Assembly: GCA_001557505.1 (NCBI GenBank) | Contig: LSAX01000002.1 | Location: forward strand, 806,001 to 870,000 | Direction: 5' to 3' | DNA: 64,000 nt | Source of the DNA: Reticulascus tulasneorum | Taxonomy: Eukaryota > Ascomycota > Sordariomycetes > Glomerellales > Reticulascaceae | Shown: piece after piece, positions 22,809-33,344 of the stretch | Layout of the letters: each line of letters opens with the position of its first letter | Position numbering within the stretch: position 1 is the first letter of the stretch | Notes under the pieces: generated by a model | What the model saw: the letters and a program-made list of their open reading frames with translations, nothing else | Told to the model about the DNA's origin: nothing | Databases searched by the model: none | Translations under genes and position numbers: made by a program

Positions 22809-24375
22809 ATGGCTGAACATGACAAGAAACACTCTCTCGAGATGAAGGAAGAACAGAGCTCGGATCTTGGTATTGCGGATACCCAGCTCGCGGAGGCAGT
22901 TCGGAACTATGTGCCTCATACTGCGGAAGAGAAGAAGCTCGTGAGGAAGATTGACTCGTTTCTGATGCCGATATTATGGATCATGTACATCTTGAATTAC
23001 GTCGATCGAACAAACATTGTGAGTATAGCCAGGCCTGGTTGCAGTCTCTAGCCTTACAAATCTATAGGGGAATGCCAAGATTGCTGGCATGTCCAAGGAC
23101 CTCAATCTCACCGACGACCGCTATGCCTGGGTGCTTTCCATCTTCTTCTTTGGATACCTCATCTGCGAGGTCCCATCCAACATGATTTTAAGCCGAAGCA
23201 GACCGTCGATGTTCCTACCTGGCATCATGTTGGTGTGGGGTATCCTGAGTGCGGTGATGGCGGTTTCAAACACATACGGTGCTCTTCTTGGCTTTCGATT
23301 CGTGCTTGGATGCGTGGAAGCAGGCTTTTTCCCCGGCGTGTTATACACTTTAAGCTGCTGGTACACTACTGCTGAACTAGGTATGTCGCATCAAACGTTG
23401 ACGCCGTGGCGAAAGTGGTGGTGCTGACTTTGATTCTTAGGGAAGCGATTCGCGATCTTCTACACCGCAGCAGTCCTGTCCGGGGCTTTCGGTGGTATTC
23501 TCGCAGGAGCCATCACCTCCAACCTGCACAATGCGCACGGAATTGCAGGCTGGAGATGGTTGTTCATTGTCGAGGGGGTGGCGACTGTTGGGGTGGCCAT
23601 AATCGCGTTCTTTGTCCTTCTCGACTATCCTTCAACCTCGAAGCGCCTTACTTCCGCGGAACGACAGCTGGCCACAATTCGCATCATCCGCGACAACATT
23701 GACTCGGGAGTCTCGAGTAAAAATCGCCTGACGCACTGGCAGGCGTTTGTGGCCGCCATCAGTGACCCGCGGACCTATTTCTTCATGCTGTTGTTCGTAC
23801 TCGATGTAGGGGCTGGGACGATTTCGTATTTCATTCCCACAATCACCTTGACGCTCGGATACAGCACTGTCAAGGCACAGTATATGACTGTTCCGATCTA
23901 CACCGTCGCGGCGGTCTGCCTCAACATTGTCGCCTGGTCATCCGACAAACATAAGGAGCGCCGCTGGCACATAACCGGCGCGTTGGCCGTCGGTTTCACT
24001 AGCAGCGTTGTCTGTGCCGCGGTGCAGACGCCAATTGTGCGCTACGTCATGGTCTGCTTCATGGCCGCCGGCATCTGGACTGCTCTGCCTCTGATCCTCT
24101 CGTGGACTAGCGGCACTATCAGCTTGCCTGCCGAGAAGAGGGCCATTGTGTTAGCGCTAGTCAACGCGTTTGGCAACTTCTCGAGTGTTTACGGCAGTAG
24201 GATCTGGCCCAGCACCGACTCGCCCAAGTTCCACATTGGGTTTGGAGTGACAGCAGCGTTCCTCGGAGCGGGCATGTTGCTTGCTGCTATACTTCCAATT
24301 CTCTGCAACGCTGTTGCGTGGAAGGGCACAAAGGCTGAAAGGGAGCTTGCTGAGATTAGAAATCGGGATCAATAA
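22809..24375 (+). CDS. MFS transporter, anion:cation symporter (Dal5/allantoate permease) family (485 aa)
   Basis: Exons 22809-23018, 23068-23380 and 23441-24375. After a polar N-terminus (~60 residues), KIDSFLMPILWIMYILNYVDRTNIGNAK is the ACS-family start of helix 1. Then come SKDLNLTDDRYAWVLSIFF, the motif GFRFVLGCVEAGFFPG, and GWRWLFIVEG before the central loop; twelve membrane helices are expected. Members carry carboxylates such as allantoate, nicotinate, pantothenate and sugar acids across the plasma membrane with protons. Next to a threonate/erythronate-type dehydrogenase-kinase and sharing a promoter motif with it, so an acid-sugar uptake role is the best guess. The C-terminal tail is short and charged (KAERELAEIRNRDQ). 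Confidence 0.93.
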
Positions 24376-25328
24376 TCAGTAGGCTTGTAAATAGGTTTAA
24401 TAGCAGATGTTGATACCAATACGAATAATTAGGACCCACTTTAGCTCATGTATAATTTCCCAGTGTGATTAAACTTGTGGCTCTCTGATTCTCTCTGAAG
24501 TCTCATACCTCCGTCTATTTCTAGTCGGTTTGGTAAGTTCCTCATAGAAAAGTTCTGCTCTGGCCTAATACCTTCCTCTAAAATATGGACTGCCAGGTGT
24601 ATGCTAAGGAGCCTGTCAGAAGAAGACGTCGGTGTCGGCCCGTATGTCAATGAATAGTAGTTGAGTGTGGCACGGGGTTTGCGTTCATTCTTGAGAAATG
24701 TCAAATTATGTTAAATGTTCAAATCTCACGAGTTGTGATGCAGAACACATCTGTGTGTATTCCATTTTGCTTAGCCTACGAGAAATTCTCCTGGACATCG
24801 GCTTAGAAGCTCGCTGCTTCATCCAAAGGGTCCAGATTCAGTCCGTGGCGCCGAAGAGAGCGGCAGCTAGACAACGAAGTCTCGAATCTTGGGAGAGTTT
24901 AGAAGTGTTGCATTTGACTGCGAAGCGAGCGCTCTTTGTCCTAGATAAATCTCCTGCGCAACCCAAAGCTACCCTGTCATTAGCCTTATTAGCTTTCTGC
25001 TCACCCCATTGGAAGCAGTTATTCGGCCCCTTATAATCCTGGTTTTACTTTCGTAATATGTCGAATTCTTCCTGGACGAACTTTGCCTTGCACTCTAATT
25101 TCTCTGAAAGTGCGAGCCCTCAGCCCATTGCATCTGACCTCATATCGACACGCCATGACGAAGTCCTATAAAGAAACGACAACCGAGGCCGGGGGTGACG
25201 CTACAAACAGGCTGTTTGTTGACTCCCCGGAGCTTCCCCCAAATGTGTTCCGCAATCGGGGGGTTTGCGTGGCTAATGTGTGGTTAAAAACTGCTGTAGA
25301 TGAATAGGAGAGAAATTCCAATTCCTGG

Positions 25329-25360
25329 AGATTGATAAGATTGATAAGATTGACAAGATC
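25329..25360 (+). repeat. Short 9-base tandem repeat with GATA cores
   Basis: Three and a half units of AGATTGATA, the third changed to AGATTGACA. It holds two overlapping TGATAAG cores in the direction of the cupredoxin gene, about 400 bases before its ATG. Could be a small GATA-factor array or simple slippage. Confidence 0.4.
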
Positions 25361-25618
25361 GGCGGGAAACATGCTGGCCTATCGTTTACCGGGGATTATA
25401 TTCTCCTCACTTCCTACGGCAATGCAAGCTAGCTCGCCTGGCAGTAGTTCCACCCTCTCGGCTGATTGGGGAACTATTGGTATAGGGAAATCAATTTGAC
25501 GATGTTTTGATTATAAAACCTCCGCTTTCTTAAGCTTGGCTTTATGGACGCCCCGCGCCTTCTCCTCTAATTATGGCTTTTTGTGCCTGACAACCCCTCT
25601 CGCTTGGACACAGGCAAG

Positions 25619-25627
25619 TATATATAG
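25619..25627 (+). promoter_or_regulatory. TATA box of the cupredoxin gene
   Basis: TATATATAG about 115 bases before the ATG at 25741, followed by a CT-rich stretch (TTTCTTTCTC and CTCTCCCTCCC) typical of strongly transcribed fungal genes. Confidence 0.5.
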
Positions 25628-25740
25628 ATGAAGACCCGGGGGAGTCAGTTATCGGCACTCGAGAGCTTTACTTTCTTTCTCAGTGTGTCTCTCCCTCCCT
25701 GTCAAGCCGCCACATTCCAGCAGCAGTCTTCACGTTAAAA

Positions 25741-26260
25741 ATGTTTATGCGACTCTTCGTCCTTGCGGCCACGGCCAGTGCCGCAATCGTGCGGGTTAGC
25801 GTAGGCCAAGGTGGACTAACTTACACCCCGGATACCGTCACTGCCGCCATTGGCGACGTGGTCGAGTTCAAGTTCGTTGGAGGTACCCACGACGTCGTAA
25901 GGGGCAACTTCAATCAGCCGTGCCAGCCGGTTGCCAACGCCACGGAGGGTTTCGCCTCAGGTGTCATCAGTGGCTCTCCCTCGAACGTAAGCCGTTGTAC
26001 ATATCTTTGTTTTATTTTATTTCCGACTAACATGATATGCCCAATAGAACAACGTGTTCAAGGTCACCGTCAACTCCACGGATCCACTCTACTACTACTG
26101 TTCCGTCGGTTCTCACTGTTCTGCCGGGATGGTGGCAGCGATCAACCCAGCCGCAAATGGGACAGTGGCCAACTACCGAAGGGCAGCTAGCGGGAAGACA
26201 GCGACTAGGCCAACTGGTGTTTTTGGAGGACAGTTTGGTCCTGCTTCCCCAGCGCTATAG
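25741..26260 (+). CDS. Small secreted cupredoxin-domain protein (152 aa)
   Basis: Exons 25741-25986 and 26048-26260. A signal peptide (MFMRLFVLAATASA) is followed by a single plastocyanin-like fold: LTYTPDTVTAAIGDVVEFKF, then GTHDVV with the first copper His, and YYYCSVGSHCSAGM, holding the Cys, His and Met ligands of a type 1 copper site. All four ligands are present, so copper binding is likely. Many fungal relatives continue with a Ser-rich stalk and GPI signal; this one ends soon after the domain (GVFGGQFGPASPAL), so it is probably freely secreted. Role unknown; related proteins are often induced on plant or insect hosts. A TATA box and CT-rich leader precede it. Confidence 0.85.
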
Positions 26261-26555
26261 ACTTTCTCGTCGCAGACATGCGCAGCGAAGTCTTCGGCTT
26301 CTGATGGGCGATCCAGGACCGAGCTCGTCGGCGTACCTGGGACTGTTTAGACTACCATTACTCTACGAAGACTAAATCAAAATAGCGGCACGGAATGACA
26401 GAGATTTCTGAAAATATGTTCCGAGCTTGCTAGATGAGTAGTTCATTGACCAAATCGTGCAATGGTTGTTACTGCTTGATTCGTCTTACTTTGAGCACCT
26501 CGGAGACCAATACAAGTCGGCCAGGGGCATCTCAAACAGGCGATGTCCGTAGAAC

Positions 26556-26576
26556 CGGGGTTTGCGCCAAACCCCG
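26556..26576. repeat. 9-bp stem, 3-base loop inverted repeat
   Basis: CGGGGTTTG, loop CGC, CAAACCCCG. It is GC-rich enough to form a stable hairpin. It lies about 300 bases after the cupredoxin stop, with no T-run, and only 19 bases before a 20-base perfect palindrome. Confidence 0.6.
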
Positions 26577-26595
26577 TTGGCATCGGTTCATCTTA

Positions 26596-26615
26596 ACGCG
26601 AATCCGGATTCGCGT
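26596..26615. repeat. Perfect 20-base palindrome
   Basis: ACGCGAATCCGGATTCGCGT reads the same on both strands. It lies in a gene-free stretch. Possible dimeric regulator site or remnant of an inverted repeat; no function can be assigned. Confidence 0.65.
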
Positions 26616-27618
26616 CGTCTCGAATGCTTCAGCCATATTAATGACGACATCCTACCCCTATATGCGCCCCAGACGATTCCAGACACTAAAGAGTTTGTAA
26701 GAATACGGGTTGCGACTGCTCTGATGGAGGTTCTGGCCCCGGTGGATAAATAAAGGAGGCACGGTACATGTCAGACGGGTAGCTGTGAAGTAATCTGGAA
26801 TCTAAAGGTATTGCGTCACCCTGTTGATATGTGCATATGTGCATTGATTAATTAGTGCAGAGGGGGCCGACCCGAGAAGTCAAGAAATGCGGGGTAATTT
26901 GCTTGAGTTCTGGAAATTGGGACTGGCGATACATAGATACCTTGCCTTTAGGTCAAGTTCTGTATTCGTACATAAGGCACCTTGTCAATACCTAAGGGTA
27001 GTCACTTCACAACTCTTCTTGCCATCTAAATTATTGGATCTTGGAGGTTCGGGTGGGGCCGGGGGTTTCCTATAGGTACGTAGCCTTTCTGGAAGGTTCC
27101 AACTAGCACTAATCGTGTCGCAAAGGGTAGCTTAGAAATGCCTGGCCCACGTTGTTGACGCCTCGGCAGAGGGAACCCCTACGACCCCAACGAGGCTGAA
27201 TTTACAGGGTTCGGAGTGCCTAAGATTCCACTCGATTGCGACGTCGCCTGGCTGCGAGTCCAATCTGCTCGCCTCACCTGCATCACCACCTCGCCGAGCA
27301 AGGCTCTCGCTGGGTTTCCTTTGCTTTTCTGCAGAACATCGGCAATCGGGATCCGATAGTGTATCTATTATTCTGTATTCATCTTTTATTTTCACTCTCC
27401 TTCTAGTTTGACGAGGTCTGCGCCCGCTTCGGACTGCCTTCATCCCATCCGCCGATACCGAACCGCGCCTGCGCCCAAGCCGAGACCACGCGATCTAGAG
27501 CCTTGTTTCTGTATCTGCCTGCTTGTCTGCCTGCCTCCCGAAACCATATTACCTGGTCAAATCTACCGTTCCTTGCGACCAATTCTCTTACCTATGACCT
27601 AAACGATCGTGCGTAATC

Positions 27619-28606
27619 ATGTCGAAATCCAAGGACCTCAAAGAAGAGGGCAACCGGCACTTCCAATCAGGCGACTATGTCGGCGCTGAGGGCCTGTATT
27701 CCAAGGCGTAAGGCTCCGGTCCCCATTTCCACTGCCTGGACAGTTGGCAGCTAGGCAGACTGGTTGCCTATCCTAGCTCCATACGTCGTTATCTCCAACA
27801 CACGAGCTGCGCTAATCATTGGCTACACAGTATCATAGCCGACCCAAAGAACCCAGCCCTTTACACGAACCGGGCAATGGCCCGTCTCAAGCTCGAGCTA
27901 TGGGAATCGGTAGTGGCAGACTGCCAAGCCTGCCTGGCCCTCACGCACGATAGCATGAAAGCCTACTACTATCTTTCGCAAGCACAACTGTTTCTCCGAG
28001 ACTTCGACCCCGCCCTCGACAGCGCACGACACGCACACGAGCTCTGTGTTCAGACAAATGATAAATCCTTAGCTGCCATCACGGCCCAAGTTCTACGTTG
28101 CAAGAAAGAGAGGTGGGACCATATGGAGAAGCGTCGGATACGAGAGGGACAGCAGCTTGAGAACGAGCTTGTTGAGTTGATGGAGAAGGAGCGGGACCAG
28201 GCATTGCAGGGTATCGAAAACGAGAGCGAGAGGAAGGAGATTGCTGCGGAATGGGAGGCCAAGCTATCCCAGTTGGAGAGGGTCTTTGAGAAAAGCAGGT
28301 CGGAAGAGGAGAAGAGGAGGGAGGTGCCTGAGTGGGCTATCGATGACATTAGTTTCGGCATCATGGTCGATCCCGTTGTGGTACAAATAACACCCTCCCA
28401 GTCGTGCCAGTTTAGTGCTAACTTGTTGCTAGACAAAAACTGGCAAGTCATATGAACGAGCGTCGATTATGGAGCACCTTCGGCGGCACCCAAGCGACCC
28501 GCTCACAAGGGAACCTCTTCTCACTTCCGAACTCCGACCAAATCTTGCTCTCAAGCAGGCCTGCGAGGAATTCTTGGATCAAAATGGTTGGGCCGTCGAC
28601 TGGTAG
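27619..28606 (+). CDS. CHIP-type U-box E3 ubiquitin ligase with TPR domain (270 aa)
   Basis: Exons 27619-27707, 27831-28380 and 28433-28606. Three tetratricopeptide repeats (residues ~5-110: KEEGNRHFQSGDY, NPALYTNRAMARLKLELWE, KAYYYLSQAQLFLRDF) bind the EEVD tails of Hsp70/Hsp90. A charged coiled coil (~115-190, rich in E, K and R) drives dimer formation. The C-terminal U-box starts at DDISFGIMVDPVVTKTGKSY, with the last intron inside it, and ends at NGWAVDW. Length and order match animal STUB1/CHIP. Expected role: adding ubiquitin to misfolded chaperone clients in the cytosol. All usual U-box landmarks (DP, TGKSYER, HPSDPLT) are there. Convergent with the GTPase-like gene; stops are 214 bases apart. 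Confidence 0.93.
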
Positions 28607-28820
28607 TGCTCATCAAGGCGAAGAATTGCTGCCTTTCCGATCTAACCCGTGGAACACCTACGACTCATCCCCACACCACACATGCATAGTAAGGCGTTTA
28701 GGTTATTTGGAGTATAGTGAGGATGACTCGTTTGAGCCAAGCGCTCAAGATTGAATGACCAAGTTGGAATTGGACATGACGTGATGATATTAGATGTGTA
28801 GGAGGGGCTCTAGCGCCTGA

Positions 28821-30538
28821 TTATGCTACTAAGCCGGCAATGCTTGGCTGCGGCCTTCTCAAGAACAGACTTCTGACTCGTCTCATAACGCTGCCTCTCC
28901 GGGGCCTGTGTGCTGTAGAAATGTCCCGTACTAGAGCATCGTGTCCTCCCCCGACACTGTGGTCATATTTCGTTGACTTTGGGGGGTCTTCGATTACCGC
29001 ATCCGCACTCCCTTGTTGTTGAGAACTGGCATTTGGCAGAGTGATCCCGGCTATCTTTTGATGCTGGGTGCTTTCCACCGGCACATTCTTCTTCGGCTCC
29101 CGCTTTGTCGGCACGGCGCGACACGTGCATTCCTTTGCTGCTTCTTGGCCGACTTCTCTTCCCATTTTCTTCAGCACCTGCCTCACGACTGCCTCAAACA
29201 GCTCCTCGACATTGTCTCCGGTCTTCGCGCTTGTCTCGAGGAACGGAACCGGCAATCCCAGCCTCTGCGATGCCGCCTCGCCTTCCAAGCGGGAGATTTG
29301 CCGTCTAGCAGCTGTCGTCGACTCGGAGTCCTGAGTCTCGCCTTGCGCCAACTCGTCACGTTCATGGCCTGGGCTTTCTTCCACTGTCGGGCTCCCGGTC
29401 TCGAGCCAGTGCTCGATGACGCTTGTCCGCGATGCCCGCCGTGGCAATGTCTTGAGCGGCTTCTCATTGCAGACTCGCACGGTGCGTACAGATCGTTGCC
29501 GCGAGAGGATAGATGTTCTCGGATACGCCATATCGGCTGACATGACCGATCTTCGCACGTCGAAGGCAGAATCTCTCCTACTGGTGCTGAATGATCTTGG
29601 AGACAGCGGCAAATCGTCATATAATTTGCTCTCCCGGAGGAGAGGATGCACCATGTCCCGCTCAGTAATTTCCGCCTGCTGTATCTCAGCCTCCTTGTCG
29701 AGCCAAGGACCGTCTAACCCGAACTCGATGCTGGCATACTCAGCATCGAAGTCACTCTTGTTTCCCACGAGCGCAACGATTGTCTCGCCCTTGACGCCCT
29801 TCTTCCCCTTCTTTCCCTTTGCGCTTTTTTCATCCTTGCCAGCCGAGCTCGGGCCGCCAAGAAACGAGCTTCGCTTCTTGACGGGCGTCGAAATCGGCTT
29901 CTGCGGTCGCGCCGCTATCTCGCTGTGCAGCATAGTGGCTATTTCGAAGCTGGCTCGGTTTGCAACATCGTAGATTAGAAGAACGGCATCGTATTGACCT
30001 CTCGTCAGGACCAAAGCGCGTTCACTTGCATACTGAAGGGCGGGGTAGTTGACCAACTCGACCATGAACGAGTTGTTTGCTCGGAGGCATTCCAGGCATT
30101 CAGTCGGGACTTCACTCTGAGGCAAGTCAGGCGGACGCTGCAACTGTGAGTGGAGGTCTTGTAGAGATCGTGGCTCGGAAGCTGGATTCGAGTATGTCGA
30201 GGATGCCGTACGTGGTCTATCCGTTTCTGATGATGACTCCTTAGATGAACCTTGGTCCTTGAGAAGGATTCCATGTGAGGTGTCCAATGGCCGGGTGATA
30301 GATTCCAGTGGCGTCGGCGGCCGTGGGGTCAAAGTGAAGAAGCGACGACTATTCAGCGTTAAGGCTGGGTCGTACGACGGCGGATAGGTCATGGTCGTGA
30401 ACTGCCTGCATTAGACCCCATACGTAGTTACCTGGCATTGTCATGAGCACTCACTCTTGACTCCAGACAATTCTTTCCCACCCCCGGCGCCCCCAGCATC
30501 AGCAGCCTAATTGTTGGGTTCGACGAGCTCCTCCCCAT
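28821..30538 (-). CDS. Ras-like GTPase-fold protein with altered GTP-binding motifs and long insert (554 aa)
   Basis: Exons 30538-30455 and 30401-28821. The N-terminus has a P-loop GAPGVGKNCLESRFTTMTY where the usual Ser/Thr after GK is Asn. The G3 region reads VELVNYPALQYASE, so DxxG and the catalytic Gln are missing. G4 (LVGNKSDFD) and G5 (LETSAKTGDNVEELF) are kept, but separated by about 160 low-complexity residues rich in Ser and Arg. A Lys-rich stretch (KSAKGKKGKKGVKGE) precedes G4. The C-terminus is basic (RPRRGSVMRRVRSLFLRRP) with no CaaX box. Likely a signalling scaffold or pseudo-GTPase with a membrane-seeking basic tail. I know it only as an uncharacterised ascomycete family; the motif losses are seen, the loss of hydrolysis is inferred. 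Confidence 0.82.
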
Positions 30539-31384
30539 GATGCACCAAGACTCGTGGATTACACTGATTGTTTCTGGTAGGCCAGGTTGGATCGGTGATC
30601 TCAAAACAACCATCCCAGAAATCTGGCATTATTCCAGCGCACAAGGACCGCCATTGCAACAGCGCAAGCTAGACAGATAAAACAAGCAGCTCGCCCTACA
30701 CCACATATTCTTGGGCACGCATAGACGACCGCAACAATGCTCACAGCTGAGTGGCAAAACTGCTTGGCCGTCTGTGCCGGCGTTTCGCAATATACACAGG
30801 AGCTGCGACTGTCTATGTGCGAGGGATCAGCCCGAGGTTTTGAACATTTGACTAAACCTGCTAAACGTGCAATATCTTGCCCAAAGAAGTATTCCCGCGA
30901 TGGGGGGACGGGCGGCATGAATCTCGGCTTGGCATCTGGTAAGGCGGGTGCGGGAATGATTTTGAGGCGGGGATTTAGGCTGTGAGATCTATAGCGTGTG
31001 GGGGCTTCAATATGACCGTCAGAGAGTGGGGCGGCTACAAATACCTTACTTGATTGACGTTGATGGATAGATATATTGAAATTAATGTGGCTGACTTCAC
31101 GAGACTTGTAGGTCTGGTCGCCAAATATGGATGGATTGTCTACCGCTCATCGGCAAGGATGGGCATCTGCGACGTAAGCAGGTTATCTGGCTTAGACCCA
31201 CGACTCTGAGAGTGGAAATTGCTTTGATAGCGATTGGTTATGGGGTTGGAATTGGATGACACTGGCAGCCAAGATCATAATAATCATGCTAGATACCTGC
31301 TCCTCGACTACCAGTGATACAAAGTAAGTTGAGCGACTATCTTTACAATTGCCTATCCCCAGTTATGCTCGATAGTACTGACAA
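30539..31384. other. Intergenic, no supported gene
   Basis: 846 bases between the GTPase-like start and the GH28 stop. Open frames under 110 codons, none with a known motif. Confidence 0.5.
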
Positions 31385-32731
31385 TTACAACTCTTCAAAT
31401 CTCTGAGACCCCTCGCAGGCAAATCCATTGGGATCGTGAACGTTTTCGCAGTGCCACTGATCCAGCACTTTGTCCTGGCCGGCCTCGACGACGTTCCAGT
31501 CCTCGATGGTGATGTTGTGGCAGCCGTCCGCAGCAGCACTACAATGAAAGAATCCAGGCCGCGTCACTCCGGGATTTGTAGTCCCACTGAAGCGCCGCCA
31601 CACGACGTCTCTGATCTTGAAAGTCGACGTGTCGCAATTCTCCCCACCATGACCGTTGTACGACTCACATTGGTGGATGAAGAGCGGTTCCTGTCGGTTA
31701 TGGTCCACTTTGATATCTTCGAAGACAATATTGTGAGCAATGCCCCTGCCGCCGCCCCCTCCATTCGGCGGATATCCGGTCCGTGTACCTGTCCACGACT
31801 TGATGTAGCAGGCTCGGTTTACATTGTGCAACGTCACGTTCTTGACGAAGAAGTTTTCGATGTACTCGTACCGGCCCTCATACTGCCCCACGGAGCCTAT
31901 GGCAATGCCTTGGCCGTTGTAGAACTCGCTATCATAAAGATATATGTTGCTCGAGTTGCCCTTCAAGGCAATGAAGTCGTCGCCGTTGGAGACGACCCAT
32001 CGCCTGAAGATGATGTTATCCGAGTCCACGGTATCAGCTCCGTCGGTGTTCAACGTATTGTTTCCATTTGAGGACGTGCTGTTGACGTAGATGTCCTCAA
32101 AGATGAGGTTCTTGGAATGAATGATGTTCATGGTCCACATTTGGCTCTGCACGAACCGCAGGCCCTTGACGACTGAGTTGGTGAACCTGCGGTAGTTGAT
32201 GTTCATCGGCCGATTGGCGAGGTTTCCTCGACCGTGATTCATATCATACCAAGCTTGGCCATTTCCATCGAGAGTACCAACTCCATGGCCATCCCAGACG
32301 ACACGGTTCCCGCCGAAATGCCAGACTGTGCTCTGGTTCTGAAATTCGACCGGCATGGATACCGACATCCAGTAGTCGGTGTCATCGCTCCACAGCAGGG
32401 TACCGCGCTGTTCGATCACGACATTCTCCAGGTCCGTTGTGACCATGGGCGAGTTGATGTGATAAAGAGGACCAGGGAGCAGGATTATGCTTTTGGAGCG
32501 GCAATCCTCGTTCAATGCCTGCAGCAGCGCCGGCGCGTCGTCTCCTCCTCCGTCGTCCGGAGTGACCACACAAAGATTTCGTCCTTCCCTCTTCGCTCGT
32601 TCCTCCCACGCACTCAGGCCGGAGAGCTTGAAACCGTCCGGTCCGGGCACATCCGCTGCTTGGGATGGGCCGGTCCACGAGGCGAAACATGCCGCCAACA
32701 CGGAGAAGGCGGCAACATTAAAGCCGACCAT
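31385..32731 (-). CDS. Secreted GH28 glycoside hydrolase, exo-acting pectinase type (448 aa)
   Basis: Single exon from the ATG at 32731. Signal peptide (MVGFNVAAFSVLAACF...SQA). The right-handed beta-helix has the GH28 motifs in order: NTDGADTVDSDNI and NGDDFIALK carry the catalytic aspartates; GQGIAIGSVGQY stands where most members have GHG; and YIKSW stands where polygalacturonases have RIK. The same two changes are, to my knowledge, found in exo-acting or rhamnogalacturonan-type members, so I favour an exo-enzyme over an endopolygalacturonase. Seven or more NxS/T glycosylation sites. It acts outside the cell on plant pectin. Next to a secreted FAD oxidase on the same strand, which could oxidise released sugars, though that link is weak. 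Confidence 0.9.
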   Translation of the reverse strand: MVGFNVAAFSVLAACFASWTGPSQAADVPGPDGFKLSGLSAWEERAKREGRNLCVVTPDDGGGDDAPALLQALNEDCRSKSIILLPGPLYHINSPMVTTDLENVVIEQRGTLLWSDDTDYWMSVSMPVEFQNQSTVWHFGGNRVVWDGHGVGTLDGNGQAWYDMNHGRGNLANRPMNINYRRFTNSVVKGLRFVQSQMWTMNIIHSKNLIFEDIYVNSTSSNGNNTLNTDGADTVDSDNIIFRRWVVSNGDDFIALKGNSSNIYLYDSEFYNGQGIAIGSVGQYEGRYEYIENFFVKNVTLHNVNRACYIKSWTGTRTGYPPNGGGGGRGIAHNIVFEDIKVDHNRQEPLFIHQCESYNGHGGENCDTSTFKIRDVVWRRFSGTTNPGVTRPGFFHCSAAADGCHNITIEDWNVVEAGQDKVLDQWHCENVHDPNGFACEGSQRFEEL

Positions 32732-33344
32732 GGTTGAAGATAGCTTTCCAGCACCCTAAACGACAAAATCAAGTCAACAAAGCTCTCTCAGTCCTGCCGT
32801 AAGTGAAGACTTTGCAATGCTCTGGTTCCTTTTTGGTTGCTGTTAAAATCTCCCACAAACAGGTTCGAATGACGCTGCACGTCTTATTCACAGGAGCTCT
32901 CCCGTATGCGCGTGTAAAAGCGAAATTCAGGAAAATGTAGGATGAAAACTGATGGATCTGTGACAGCTTCAGGTCTTTGCGTCAGATGATGTTGAATTCC
33001 AGGTTGGCGCATGCGGGCGCCCCGCTGTTGCGCTCATGTCAGCGAATGACATTCCAAGCTGTCTTTCCCCGCAATGCGACTAGGAAAATCGGAAACGCCT
33101 TGACTCGTTAAGCGACCTGCGGATGTGGTGCGCCTTGCCCGATTAGGATACTCACAACGTTGAGAGTCCCTAACTTGCAGCCAGCGCGAGCCACACCCCA
33201 GCCATGGTCATGGGAACATGTGCAGGTAGTACGTAGCCGAATCGTCACTATGGGTACAGAATCGGCTGCTCACATAGAGTAATCGGATTAAAAGTTATAT
33301 GTGGTAGTAATATGTACATCTTGCAGTGCTCCAAACAAAGAGCT
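32732..33344. other. Intergenic, no supported gene
   Basis: 613 bases: GH28 promoter and the terminator of the FAD oxidase. No clear motif. Confidence 0.5.

Larger units (their letters stand above)
24376..25740. other. Intergenic, with short repeat and promoter only
   Basis: About 1.36 kb. Open frames of about 110 codons occur (24698-25036) but match nothing. The right end is the promoter of the cupredoxin gene. A short 9-base repeat at 25329-25360 is listed separately. Confidence 0.5.
26261..27618. other. Intergenic with two strong palindromes
   Basis: About 1.36 kb between the cupredoxin stop and the CHIP gene start. It holds the hairpin and palindrome listed below. The right end (from ~27380) is CT- and C-rich leader sequence for the CHIP gene. 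No gene is supported. Confidence 0.5.

Noticed and set aside
24698..25036. 112-codon ATG frame in the gap before the cupredoxin gene
   Set aside because: No motif, no splice continuation; length is within what chance gives in this DNA.
32860..32900. GGTTCGAAT, like a tRNA T-loop
   Set aside because: No matching acceptor or anticodon stems around it, and no tRNA-like cloverleaf on either strand.
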